The notes beneath the pieces are model-generated. The model made no database searches. It worked only from the letters and a program-made list of their open reading frames with translations, and had not been told where the DNA came from. A stretch of DNA of 64,000 nucleotides from Sphingobacterium detergens. GTDB lineage: Bacteria; Bacteroidota; Bacteroidia; Sphingobacteriales; Sphingobacteriaceae. Made by a program: the position numbers and the translations under genes. Below are positions 1 to 7,750 of this stretch, one piece after another (position 1 is the stretch's first letter; every line of letters begins with the position of its first letter). The stretch covers positions 543,799 through 607,798 of the forward strand of contig NZ_RAPY01000004.1 of the NCBI RefSeq assembly GCF_003610355.1. Reading direction: 5' to 3'.

Positions 1-907
1 ATTCACAGTCTTTACAAACCTCAATAACATCCTTATTATATCTCCAGGATCGCTTAAACTCATCATGGTTAATAGCTTCTATTAGCTTGGTGTCCGAAAT
101 GTTTCCAAAAGACTTCCGCATGGAAGGACAATTTTTAATATTACCATCCAAATCAATTCCTACTTTTTTATTCAAGCATGAATTAAACTTTAATGATTCA
201 GTAAATGATTCAGTTGAGGAAACGAACACACCAGGATGGATTACACCACAGCATAATTCGCTGGAAATTTTCTCTGTCCTATATAATATTGGCACCATGT
301 ACTCAGGTGATTGGTCATTAATTTCCTGAGCGCTGCTATGTATAGTAAGGCTTGTTATCCGTTTATGATTATCGCAAAAAGATTTCCATTCGAGAGTTGA
401 TATGTTTTCGTTATGTGGGACTATCAAGCTTACTGAAATTACAGTTGATTCATCAAAGCTTATTAACAATGTATTCAACTTGTCGATTGATAGTGGTTGG
501 TAACTCCGCAATTCCACATATTTGCAATCCAATTCATCGAGTTGACTAGCGATTGCGAGAAAGTTATCGTAAACAGTCGGCCCAATATCAATCAGGGCAT
601 ATGTAAGGTCAGAAGGGGAATCCCATTGCAAGTTTAAAGGAGGAAAAAGATTATGAATGCTTGAAAAGAATATCAATTCTTCCTTTATCAATAGTGAAAA
701 ATAATCGTCGATTGTATCATCATATTCGTTATCGAAGTGCTTTTTAACGTCTTCAATATTTGAACCTTGGAATTCAACCAGCAAGTCAAATAATGAATTA
801 GGAATCAGGTGGAATTTACCTCTTTGAAGATCACAGATTGTACTCCTTTCGGCTCCTTTTACAAGTTGACAGTTAGCAAATAACCTAAATGGAAGTTCAG
901 TTTTCAT
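1..907 (-). CDS. gwsS: Grasp-with-spasm SPASM-domain peptide maturase, 3' end outside window
   Basis: Reading the complement from an ATG at 907 gives 302 residues with no stop before the window edge, so the C-terminus is missing. The N-terminus (ELPFRLFANCQLVKGAERS, then ICDLQRG near residue 25) and the C-terminal SPASM-like stretch match the grasp-with-spasm SPASM maturase family as I know it. Cysteines at 244, 260, 298 and 301 (NCPSM, EVCKDCE) would bind auxiliary Fe-S clusters. I see no canonical CxxxCxxC radical SAM motif in the visible part. It probably acts with the ATP-grasp enzyme upstream on the precursors at 4236-4775. It is the last visible gene of a minus-strand operon, 9 nt after a 60-codon ORF. 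The family call is strong; the chemistry is inferred. Confidence 0.85.
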   Translation of the reverse strand, partial: MKTELPFRLFANCQLVKGAERSTICDLQRGKFHLIPNSLFDLLVEFQGSNIEDVKKHFDNEYDDTIDDYFSLLIKEELIFFSSIHNLFPPLNLQWDSPSDLTYALIDIGPTVYDNFLAIASQLDELDCKYVELRSYQPLSIDKLNTLLISFDESTVISVSLIVPHNENISTLEWKSFCDNHKRITSLTIHSSAQEINDQSPEYMVPILYRTEKISSELCCGVIHPGVFVSSTESFTESLKFNSCLNKKVGIDLDGNIKNCPSMRKSFGNISDTKLIEAINHDEFKRSWRYNKDVIEVCKDCE

Positions 908-916
908 AAAAAATAA

Positions 917-1099
917 TCAGAATAACTTTGAAATAGGTTTAAAAGGAGGATAAACACTGCAGAGGTGGCTTTTGTATCTTTCGATATATACATATTTGTT
1001 TACAAACACTGCGTGCTCTTTTTTTATTGGCGACAATTTCACAAATGATACCGGTAATTTGGGCATGATTTGGAGTGGAATCACTTCGGTAATTTTCAT
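917..1099 (-). CDS. Tiny ORF coupled between the two maturase genes
   Basis: A 60-codon ORF whose ATG overlaps the stop of the ATP-grasp gene (ATGA arrangement) and whose stop lies 9 nt before the SPASM maturase start. That spacing fits translational coupling within the operon. The product is basic, with no signal peptide, transmembrane segment or recognised domain. It could be a small adaptor for the maturation complex, or simply a re-initiation ORF that carries ribosomes to the next gene. I do not recognise a family. Confidence 0.4.
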   Translation of the reverse strand: MKITEVIPLQIMPKLPVSFVKLSPIKKEHAVFVNKYVYIERYKSHLCSVYPPFKPISKLF

Positions 1100-2040
1100 A
1101 AATATTCAGCAATTTTTTTTTCTATATAGAAATTACCGGCAGAAGATAGGAAACCATATTGTCCATACGGATTAACTTCCAAAAAGCAGTATTGTTGATC
1201 AGTTGTATAAATGAAATCTAATGAGCCATAATTCAAACCAACATTTTCCATCAACGTTGAAATTTTCATCTTTAGATCTTCTGGCAGATCAAATGGAACC
1301 TGTCGAATGGGATTATCATGATTGTCTTGTCTACCGTCAATCCGAGTTTGCTCATCAGATTGAGAGAAAATAGCAACCGCATGTATGTCCTTCTGGAAAT
1401 AGAAAACGCGAATTTCAAATTCCTTTTCAACTAATTTTTGAATAAAAGAGGGAAGGAATTCTTCTGCCATACCGTTGATTATTTCATCGGTTACTTCAAT
1501 AGTTTGTTGCCCACTTAAAATAATTTGTGAAGTATTAATACGAATACCGTTATCAATACTCTTATTTATAATTCTGCCCCATTTATTTTTGCAATGCTGT
1601 AAAGCTTTCTTCGTGATAACCACTTCTGAGGGAGGAATAATAAAGCCAACTTTTGAAGCTTCCTTTAATACTTTTAACTTGTTTATTTTGAATTCAGATG
1701 CAGGATTTAGTCCAAAAGTTTTATTCATCAAGTTTTCTGATCCTAAGAATGAAAAAATGGTTTTCGCCTCATTTTCGAGGAATCTGGAAATCTGTAGATT
1801 TAATTCTTTATCTTCTATAGGAAGAGGCGGTACTGTTAGGTTACCACCGTTAAAATAAAATGAATTCGTTGATGAATACAAATCAGAGTCACTCTTTAAG
1901 TTAATTACATCAGACTTGAAATTCAATTTCAAAAAATCATTAATAAAGCTTAATCGTTCAAAATCCTTCTTGAAATTGATAAGCCATTGGATGACCAGTA
2001 ATGTCGTATCATCTGTTGGCCTTGTTAATAAGTAGACCAT
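1096..2040 (-). CDS. gwsG: Grasp-with-spasm ATP-grasp peptide maturase
   Basis: The 314-residue product has the ATP-grasp fold signature. An N-terminal pre-ATP region is followed by the lysine-bearing segment and a C-terminal metal-binding motif (GSLDFIY, then CFLEVNPYGQYGF near residues 275-300, with the E-x-N-P magnesium ligands). Its length matches the RiPP ATP-grasp ligases related to the microviridin/graspetide enzymes. Those enzymes use ATP to join Asp/Glu side chains of a precursor to Ser/Thr or Lys as esters or amides. It sits in the same minus-strand operon as two GG-leader precursors and the SPASM maturase, which defines a grasp-with-spasm system. Cytosolic. The exact bond made here is not known. 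Confidence 0.88.
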   Translation of the reverse strand: MVYLLTRPTDDTTLLVIQWLINFKKDFERLSFINDFLKLNFKSDVINLKSDSDLYSSTNSFYFNGGNLTVPPLPIEDKELNLQISRFLENEAKTIFSFLGSENLMNKTFGLNPASEFKINKLKVLKEASKVGFIIPPSEVVITKKALQHCKNKWGRIINKSIDNGIRINTSQIILSGQQTIEVTDEIINGMAEEFLPSFIQKLVEKEFEIRVFYFQKDIHAVAIFSQSDEQTRIDGRQDNHDNPIRQVPFDLPEDLKMKISTLMENVGLNYGSLDFIYTTDQQYCFLEVNPYGQYGFLSSAGNFYIEKKIAEYL

Positions 2041-2077
2041 AGAAATTCGAAAGATTGTTTAGAAGAAAGTTGTCACT

Positions 2078-3139
2078 TTAATTGCAAATGTTTTCGAGTA
2101 TCAAATCTGTACCCATCAAAAATGAATTTTCCGAATTTTTATCAGCAAAATTCATATACCTGGAGGCATTTGCACTAAAAATAAACTTAGTGTCAGGATT
2201 TCTAATTTGAAAAACTAATTTTTTTAAGTTATCATCTAAAGAATCTAAAAAAATTGACGCACGTAATTTATTTACTGTTTTAAGGTCCTCAGCACGCATT
2301 TTTTGTTTATAAATATTGCAGTTGTATTGGACGTAATATCCTGACGTTTGATAATCATTACCAGGTGATCCACCACTATATCCTTGGATTGATGCAAAAT
2401 ATTTTGAACTAATTAATCCCGTGGTAAATGCATGCTTTAATACTGGAGTAAATAAGCCTTCACCATTCATCTGCGCTTGGTAATTATGGATAATTATTAC
2501 ATCAAAGGGAAGGTCTGGATTTATAATGGTGTCATTGATGATTTTTACACCAATTAAATTCTCGGAAATAAATCCAACACTATCAAAGAGCTTTTTGAGT
2601 TTATGAGAAATTGTATCATAGGTTAAATCCATAAAATCGCGTGCCTTTCTTTTATCCTTAGGCTCTGCATTTCGCCAAAGGGAATTGACATACTGATCCT
2701 GTTTTACAAGACTATCAATGTATCCTAATAATGAAGCGTTTTTATTTTTTAGATTTTCTTTTTGTGTTGATGCTTCGGCAAGTAACTGATTCCACCCCCT
2801 TAAAACTTCAAGCTTTGAAAATACAGCGCTCTTGGTAAAGAATTGGGGCCCAACCCCTTTGCCAGCCAGATCCTTGCACAGGTCAATTGCTAATTTAAGT
2901 TGGTTGGAATATATTGCAGATATGGCAGCGTTATTAAGGTCTATTGCAAATGGTTTGTGATTAATTTGAAATGCCAAATTATATAACTTACAAGCGGTCG
3001 TAAAGTTGCCTGAAACGATTTCAAGTTCAGCTCTATTTACCAATTCGAAATAGTTATCAGACGCTCTAGCATTAGACACGCAAAACAAGAATATTGTAAT
3101 TGCGATAGCCTTTCGTTTATTCAAAATTTGCAGGAACAT
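2078..3139 (-). CDS. Secreted TPR-like protein of the RiPP operon, paralogue 2
   Basis: The chosen ATG at 3139 gives 353 residues starting with a clear signal peptide (MFLQILNKRK, a hydrophobic stretch, then ARA|SD). A longer frame to 3220 would overlap the gene upstream and hide the signal peptide. The product is clearly paralogous to the gene immediately upstream: both share an AxDxxNA segment, the motif LAGKGVGxxFF and the segment IGV(R/K)I(V/I)NDT. The first 100 residues look like helical TPR-type repeats. The start overlaps the upstream stop by 23 nt, so the two are probably co-translated. Its place between the precursors and the maturases suggests a role in sensing, export or immunity. 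No named family is recognised. Confidence 0.75.
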   Translation of the reverse strand: MFLQILNKRKAIAITIFLFCVSNARASDNYFELVNRAELEIVSGNFTTACKLYNLAFQINHKPFAIDLNNAAISAIYSNQLKLAIDLCKDLAGKGVGPQFFTKSAVFSKLEVLRGWNQLLAEASTQKENLKNKNASLLGYIDSLVKQDQYVNSLWRNAEPKDKRKARDFMDLTYDTISHKLKKLFDSVGFISENLIGVKIINDTIINPDLPFDVIIIHNYQAQMNGEGLFTPVLKHAFTTGLISSKYFASIQGYSGGSPGNDYQTSGYYVQYNCNIYKQKMRAEDLKTVNKLRASIFLDSLDDNLKKLVFQIRNPDTKFIFSANASRYMNFADKNSENSFLMGTDLILENICN

Positions 3140-4181
3140 ATTCTTTGTGGTTTTGTATATATTCAAGTTGATCTTTTTCTGTATCGAGTAACCGATCCTG
3201 AATGGTGAACAGGGCGTCAAATATAAAAGATGAACCCTTATTTAATAGTGTGTATTGAACTATTTTTGCATATTCTAAAAGTGATGATAAACCAATTTGC
3301 CGTCTATTTTCTTCAATTTGACTGATATCATCTTTATCGCTATAGTATATTTTACCACCTAGTCCTGTGAAAAATGAGGTACCATATGGGGTATAGTTTT
3401 GATAGTGCTTGTAATCATGCATCCTTGCAAAGAAAAATGGCTTGATAAATCCGGAATCTATTGCATTTTTTAAAATTTCATCGAAGGTTCCCCCGCCTAT
3501 GCCATTGGGTTTGGAATAGCCACGAAGTATTATTTTGCTGAAAACAGGCTCACTTAAAATATTTGTATCATTTACAATTCGCACCCCAATTCTCTCTTCC
3601 GAAGGATACCCAAATTGATTAATTATACTCAATAAGCTGTCAATTAGACTATTATTCTGCTCATCCAATCGCAACTCAAAATCGGTCTCTTTTGTACCAG
3701 TTTTTCCTTCCAACGATTTTACCCAAATTCGGTACAAATTTTCAGCTGAATAGGAAATTCTTTCGATTCTTGAAATGACTTCCTGGTTTGCAATCCTGAT
3801 CTTCATTTTCTCTGAATCTGCTTTCGAAAGCCATTTTTTCCAATTCGAATTATTTCTATAAGAATTAATGTAGCGATTTTTTTCAAAAAAAGATCGTCCA
3901 ACGCCCTTACCGGCAAGTTTCCATAAGAACTGTTCTGCTGCAAAACGATCCTTGCTCTCTTTGGCTACTAAAAATGCATTATAGATATCAACTGCTAATG
4001 GTTTATGCAAGTTAAACGCAGCTTGGTAACTTACAATCGCACTATCGTAAGAACCATTAATAATGTAATTTTCTGCAATATTGACATTCTGTAAATACAA
4101 AAGAAATGGCCTTTCATTTTTTTGACAATATCCACTAGTACTTAACAAAATCAGAAACGTTTGTAAAAGGCACCTAAACAT
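3117..4181 (-). CDS. Secreted TPR-like protein of the RiPP operon, paralogue 1
   Basis: A 354-residue protein with an N-terminal signal peptide (MFRCLLQTFLILLSTSGYCQ; a Cys precedes the Gln, so a lipoprotein is possible). A helical, TPR-like N-terminal half contains the SYDSAIVSYQAAF repeat-type sequence, followed by LAGKGVGRSFF and ERIGVRIVNDT. These are shared with the next gene, so the two arose by tandem duplication. It is the first gene after the precursor peptides, separated from them by a strong hairpin at 4196-4223. The protein is predicted to act outside the cytoplasm, whereas the maturases are cytosolic, so it is more likely to handle the finished peptide than to make it. Function unknown. 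Confidence 0.75.
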   Translation of the reverse strand: MFRCLLQTFLILLSTSGYCQKNERPFLLYLQNVNIAENYIINGSYDSAIVSYQAAFNLHKPLAVDIYNAFLVAKESKDRFAAEQFLWKLAGKGVGRSFFEKNRYINSYRNNSNWKKWLSKADSEKMKIRIANQEVISRIERISYSAENLYRIWVKSLEGKTGTKETDFELRLDEQNNSLIDSLLSIINQFGYPSEERIGVRIVNDTNILSEPVFSKIILRGYSKPNGIGGGTFDEILKNAIDSGFIKPFFFARMHDYKHYQNYTPYGTSFFTGLGGKIYYSDKDDISQIEENRRQIGLSSLLEYAKIVQYTLLNKGSSFIFDALFTIQDRLLDTEKDQLEYIQNHKEYVPANFE

Positions 4182-4195
4182 AGACTAAAATTTTA

Positions 4196-4223
4196 ATATG
4201 GTTAGGCTTTCGCCTAACCATAT
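4196..4223 (-). terminator. Attenuator or terminator hairpin after the RiPP precursors
   Basis: A perfect 12-bp inverted repeat (ATATGGTTAGGC, 4-nt loop, GCCTAACCATAT) lies between the second precursor gene and the first secreted-protein gene. On the minus strand an AT-rich tract follows it. It probably stops most transcripts after the precursors, so peptide is made in excess of the maturation genes. Confidence 0.7.
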
Positions 4224-4235
4224 AACTTAACGAAA

Positions 4236-4469
4236 TCAATACCATTCACCGTAATAGTAACTCACATCGTAAAGGAAATAGTTTTTCCCGTCGTATTCAT
4301 CGGAACCAACTTTTTTATAATAATCCCGTCTCCTTCCTCCTTCACCAATTTCCGAGCTTATTATACTGAGCGAGCCTGATGTTGCTTCACCTCCTCTAAC
4401 AGAAAGCTGTGCTGAAACGTTAAGTGGCTCAAATTTATTTTGATCTAATTTTTCTAGTTTGTTTGCCAT
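4236..4469 (-). CDS. Grasp-with-spasm precursor peptide 2
   Basis: A 77-residue peptide with a leader of the Bacteroidota GG type: KLEKLDQNKFEPL, then SVRGG at residues 23-27. A core follows that is rich in Gly, Ser, Tyr, Asp and Glu, with a C-terminal YYYGEWY. The double Gly probably marks leader cleavage by a bifunctional peptidase-transporter, which is not in this window. The many Asp/Glu and Ser/Lys side chains suit ester or amide cross-linking by the ATP-grasp enzyme encoded downstream. It aligns with the precursor at 4527-4775 (same VRGG position, similar GSD-x-Y middle). The precursor role is inferred from leader type and operon context. Confidence 0.75.
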   Translation of the reverse strand: MANKLEKLDQNKFEPLNVSAQLSVRGGEATSGSLSIISSEIGEGGRRRDYYKKVGSDEYDGKNYFLYDVSYYYGEWY

Positions 4470-4526
4470 GATTTTGAATATGATTGTTAATAAAAACTAA
4501 GCTGGTTGAGCGAACTCAACGGCTAA

Positions 4527-4775
4527 TTAATAAAGCATCCAGTCCGTCCAATAGTCCTTGGTATCATAATAAAACTCATGACCTTCACCAATGTCGTCGC
4601 TACCGTAACTACGGTAATTTATTCTTTGGTAGGCTCTGTCACCTTCCTGCTTGTATTCTGCACCCAGTGTCAATCTTCCGCCTCCTGTTTTACCACCACC
4701 ACGGACATGAAGTTTCTGTTCATTTGTCAGAGTGGCAAACTTTTCGGAATTCAAACTTTCTAGCTTCATATTCAT
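4527..4775 (-). CDS. Grasp-with-spasm precursor peptide 1
   Basis: An 82-residue peptide (ATG at 4775, or 4769 if the second Met is used). The leader reads KLESLNSEKFATLTNEQKL followed by HVRGGG, so the GG lies at residues 26-27 as in its neighbour. The core has many Asp, Glu, Tyr, Ser and Gly residues and ends in DYWTDWMLY. No Cys is present, so lanthionine or sactionine chemistry is ruled out and side-chain esters or amides are favoured. It is the promoter-proximal gene of the operon. The two precursors differ enough in the core that they probably give distinct products. Confidence 0.75.
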   Translation of the reverse strand: MNMKLESLNSEKFATLTNEQKLHVRGGGKTGGGRLTLGAEYKQEGDRAYQRINYRSYGSDDIGEGHEFYYDTKDYWTDWMLY

Positions 4776-5587
4776 TCAATTAATTAATTTCCTTGTCTTT
4801 GACCATTATGGTCGCGCCATAGGGTAGTTAGTTCAGCGCACACCGAATTATGCAGGTTATAGGCGCATCTTCCTGTTCTGTACTCGCGAGATACAATTTC
4901 TTAGACTAGTTTGAGATAAAACAATATTCACATAGAAACTGAAAGACTATAGAATAAATTGTCTGTGAGTGAAAATTATTTAAAAGTCGTATAGTTTCTT
5001 TTTTAAAAATTAGCGAACTTATTCATCAGCAAGATTTATATCATTTTTACCTCAAACCTAAATGATTTCTTAACTATCAATATAGGTGTTTTTACCTGTT
5101 TGCAATAATTACCCATCGGTTTTATGAATTTCCCTGGATGACGTGACGCATATGTTATTCCAAATGCAGTCAAGCACAACAGTCCAAAATAAAATATACA
5201 CGAAAGCAGTAATATTATACGCATAAAAAGAGATTTGTTAAGGTGGCGTAAACTTTGCATTCACAATTTATGATTATGAAATAAACTTTATTTGTTGAAA
5301 ATCAATACAAAACTTCAATGAGATTTAATTTTTTCATAAATTATATCAGCGTAAATTTGATATCATGCATATGATATTTCCATAAATAGTCATAAAAAGA
5401 AGTACTTAAATTCATTGAAAGAAAGTAAGCGATCATATTAACAGCATTGATATAGCCGAATATTTTAATGAAGGTAAATGGATGATTTATCGACCCCAAA
5501 TAAAAATGGAGAAACAGCAAAAACGTGAGATAATTTTGGGGAAATTCAAAAATATCAGGTTTTTATCTTTAATTTCAAATATACCTT
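4776..5587. other. Divergent intergenic region between two RiPP-like loci
   Basis: About 800 AT-rich bases separate the minus-strand grasp-with-spasm operon from the plus-strand peptide at 5588, so promoters for both must lie here. Visible elements are a 6-bp inverted repeat with a 1-nt centre (GACCAT/ATGGTC, 4801-4813), possibly an operator close to the operon start, and a 7-bp inverted repeat (ATATCAT/ATGATAT, 5360-5377). The only ORF of note is a doubtful minus-strand one at 5036-5260. Confidence 0.6.
5036..5260 (-). CDS. Doubtful small membrane ORF
   Basis: A 74-codon ORF whose internal Met at residue 13 (MRIILLLSCIFYFGLLCL) begins a convincing transmembrane or signal segment, followed by a short basic tail. 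It lies alone in an AT-rich intergenic region and has no recognisable ribosome binding site or family. The hydrophobic start is the only support. It may be a chance frame. Confidence 0.25.
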   Translation of the reverse strand: MQSLRHLNKSLFMRIILLLSCIFYFGLLCLTAFGITYASRHPGKFIKPMGNYCKQVKTPILIVKKSFRFEVKMI

Positions 5588-5773
5588 ATGAAAAAGATCA
5601 ACAAAGCGCCTTCAAAATTGAAGCTGACAACTTTAAAAATTTTGGTTCTTACACCTAATCAGATGCATAATATTCTGGCTGGTGATGATACATCTATTTT
5701 TACCAAACCAGGGTCATTTGAATGCATTCCACCTTTTAATGCCCCCCCTTACTTCAACACTACTAAAGAATAG
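5588..5773 (+). CDS. RiPP-like precursor peptide upstream of a LytS/LytTR pair
   Basis: A 61-residue peptide with the lay-out of Bacteroidota class I lanthipeptide precursors: a Lys-rich start (MKKINKAPSKLKLTTLKI), a leader segment LTPNQMHNILAGDD with the cleavage-like AGD, and a short core with Ser, Thr and a single Cys (GSFECIPPF), Pro- and Phe-rich. A strong terminator follows at 5831-5861 and then a sensor kinase/response regulator pair. No maturation enzyme is adjacent. It could be a signalling peptide sensed by the kinase, or a substrate for the LanB encoded at 38858-41746. The leader resemblance is seen; the role is inferred. Confidence 0.5.
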   Translation: MKKINKAPSKLKLTTLKILVLTPNQMHNILAGDDTSIFTKPGSFECIPPFNAPPYFNTTKE

Positions 5774-5830
5774 TTAAAAAAAATTAAAGTTTAAAAATTA
5801 AGATATATCGCTTACCTTCGGCTCGTCCAT

Positions 5831-5861
5831 GTAATCACATCTTCCCAAAAGATGTGATTAC
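5831..5861 (+). terminator. Terminator between precursor peptide and sensor kinase
   Basis: A perfect 13-bp stem (GTAATCACATCTT / AAGATGTGATTAC) with a 5-nt loop is followed by a T-rich run. It lies 25 nt upstream of the kinase start, so the kinase genes are either transcribed by read-through or from their own promoter within this short gap. Confidence 0.75.
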
Positions 5862-5885
5862 TTATTTTTAAATAAACACAAGGAT

Positions 5886-6920
5886 ATGAGAAGGAAAACA
5901 ACGCCTTTGATCCTGTTTGCAGGATGGATAGTCTATGTTTTAATTACCATTATAGTTTATGGATACAAGAAGAATGATTGGCTAGGTAGTGCTTATGAGA
6001 TCACTGTTTCTCATGTTATCTCTGCGGGAGTTTTCCTTTTAAATGCACTCTATATTTTTCCAAGATTTTGGGACCAAAACAAATATACAAAGGCAGTTTC
6101 ATTGCTTCTATTAGTACTTGCTTCAAGTATTTTAATTCGCTTTCTATTTGCATTTATAATTTCTCCTTACATTTTCAATGAACCTCTCAGATCTGCTGGG
6201 ATGGAAAAGGACAAACTACTATTGAATTTCTTTTATCAATGGTTAATGTTTTTCCTCTATTCTATTGGGTATTGGCAAGCAACTTCGAAAATAACAATGC
6301 AACGGAAATTATCAGAGAGTATAGCAGAAGAGTCGGTTAGAAAAGAATTGGAATTAGAAAATGCAGCACTTCGAGCTCAGATAAATCCCCATTTTACTTT
6401 CAATACGTTGGAACATTTTAGGAGCCAAACTATGGATTCAAATCCAGAAGTTTCTTATGGCATCGGCTGTTTTATGCAAATTCTAAGGGCAGGAATTACA
6501 ACACCTGACGAGGATGGAAAGGTTCCCTTGATGATAGAGACAAACGCAATAGAAAGTACAATTTTTATATTTAGACAACGCTTTCCCAAAATTAAATTAG
6601 AACATCAAATAGAAATTAAGGAAGCGGATCAGATAAGAATCTTACCACACATTCTAGTACCAATTGTTGAAAACGCTTTTAAACATGGATCTTATAATGA
6701 CGAACAAAAGGCAATACGCATACAACTCTACGCTGATGAATCATTAATTAAGTTACATGTATCCAATAAAAAAGGAAGCCGAATAAAGGATAGTTCAACC
6801 GGTATCGGATTAAGATATGTTAGAAGACATCTTGAATCTGGATATCAAGATAAACACTATCTAATTATCAATGATGAGAAAGAAACCTATTCGGTAGACC
6901 TTACTATAAATTTAAATTAG
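5886..6920 (+). CDS. LytS-type sensor histidine kinase
   Basis: A 344-residue membrane kinase. Four hydrophobic segments fill the first ~140 residues, with no large periplasmic domain. A coiled linker follows, then the His_kinase H-box (LRAQINPHFTFNTLEHF, near residue 165) and the ATP-binding N-box (LVPIVENAFKHG, near residue 260) plus a GIGL G-box. It belongs to the LytS/YehU family, which phosphorylates LytTR response regulators; the cognate regulator starts 4 nt downstream. The membrane-embedded sensor suits small hydrophobic or peptide ligands. The adjacent precursor-like peptide at 5588 is a candidate ligand or target, which is inference. Confidence 0.9.
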   Translation: MRRKTTPLILFAGWIVYVLITIIVYGYKKNDWLGSAYEITVSHVISAGVFLLNALYIFPRFWDQNKYTKAVSLLLLVLASSILIRFLFAFIISPYIFNEPLRSAGMEKDKLLLNFFYQWLMFFLYSIGYWQATSKITMQRKLSESIAEESVRKELELENAALRAQINPHFTFNTLEHFRSQTMDSNPEVSYGIGCFMQILRAGITTPDEDGKVPLMIETNAIESTIFIFRQRFPKIKLEHQIEIKEADQIRILPHILVPIVENAFKHGSYNDEQKAIRIQLYADESLIKLHVSNKKGSRIKDSSTGIGLRYVRRHLESGYQDKHYLIINDEKETYSVDLTINLN

Positions 6921-6924
6921 TGAT

Positions 6925-7623
6925 ATGGAGAAAATACAGTGTGTTATTGTTGACGATGAATTAAGCATCCTTAAGACCCTGAAAAGATTTATTCAACAAA
7001 TTCCGCAACTTGAGTTAGCAGCAACATTTACCGATTCAGTTGAGGCATTAGAATTCATTCGAAAATCGGACGAATACCTAATTTTTTTAGATATTAGCAT
7101 GGACACTTTATCAGGTCTTGATCTGGCAAAATTGATACCTAATAAAGTTGTATTTATTACTGGACATGCAGAATTTGCCTTAGAATCTTGGAAGCTTGAT
7201 AACGTTTTAGGTTATCTTACTAAACCTGTTTTCTTCGAAGATATAGTAGGTGTACTTAAGAGATTAAGCAATTTTTGGCATAGTGATTACTATAACATCC
7301 AGGTAAATAGTGATAAGTATTTTAGTTATAAGCATGATGATGTGGTGAGTAAAATTGAACTGGACAATATTATTTACATCGAAGCTAATAATAATTATAC
7401 AACCTTCTATCTTGAAGGCAATGTAAAGATTGTTCCTGTAGCAATTTGGGATATTGAAAAAAGTCTGCCGAAGAGCAAATTCATCCGAATCAGTAAATCT
7501 GTTATTGCAAACACCAACAAAATTATTGATGATTCAAAAGAAGTTATTCTCTTAGGAGGTTTTTCAATCAAGCCAGGAAAAGCATATAAAGTAAAGAGTA
7601 AAAAAAGTGGGCTAACTAGTTAG
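6925..7623 (+). CDS. LytTR response regulator
   Basis: A 232-residue protein with an N-terminal receiver domain (CVIVDDE acid pocket; phosphoacceptor Asp in IFLDISMDTLSGL; conserved Lys in YLTKPV) and a C-terminal LytTR DNA-binding domain (IIYIEANNNYTTFYL, then FIRISKSVIANTNKI). The gene starts 4 nt after the kinase stop, so both are made together. LytTR domains bind pairs of short direct repeats spaced by about two helical turns. I could not find such repeats upstream of the nearby genes, so its target is open. No terminator is evident after it. Confidence 0.9.
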   Translation: MEKIQCVIVDDELSILKTLKRFIQQIPQLELAATFTDSVEALEFIRKSDEYLIFLDISMDTLSGLDLAKLIPNKVVFITGHAEFALESWKLDNVLGYLTKPVFFEDIVGVLKRLSNFWHSDYYNIQVNSDKYFSYKHDDVVSKIELDNIIYIEANNNYTTFYLEGNVKIVPVAIWDIEKSLPKSKFIRISKSVIANTNKIIDDSKEVILLGGFSIKPGKAYKVKSKKSGLTS

Positions 7624-7750
7624 GTTAGGACGATAAATAATCACCTAAAGATTAATCCCACTTAAATATTGGTGTTGAAAATTGGTTTCATTTTTATATT
7701 AGTTTAACTTGCTTACGACTAAAATTATGCCGTGATTTTAGCAGGATCTG

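Noticed and set aside
1475..1858. Plus-strand frame inside the ATP-grasp gene
   Set aside because: Entirely antisense to a well-supported family gene, with no family features of its own.
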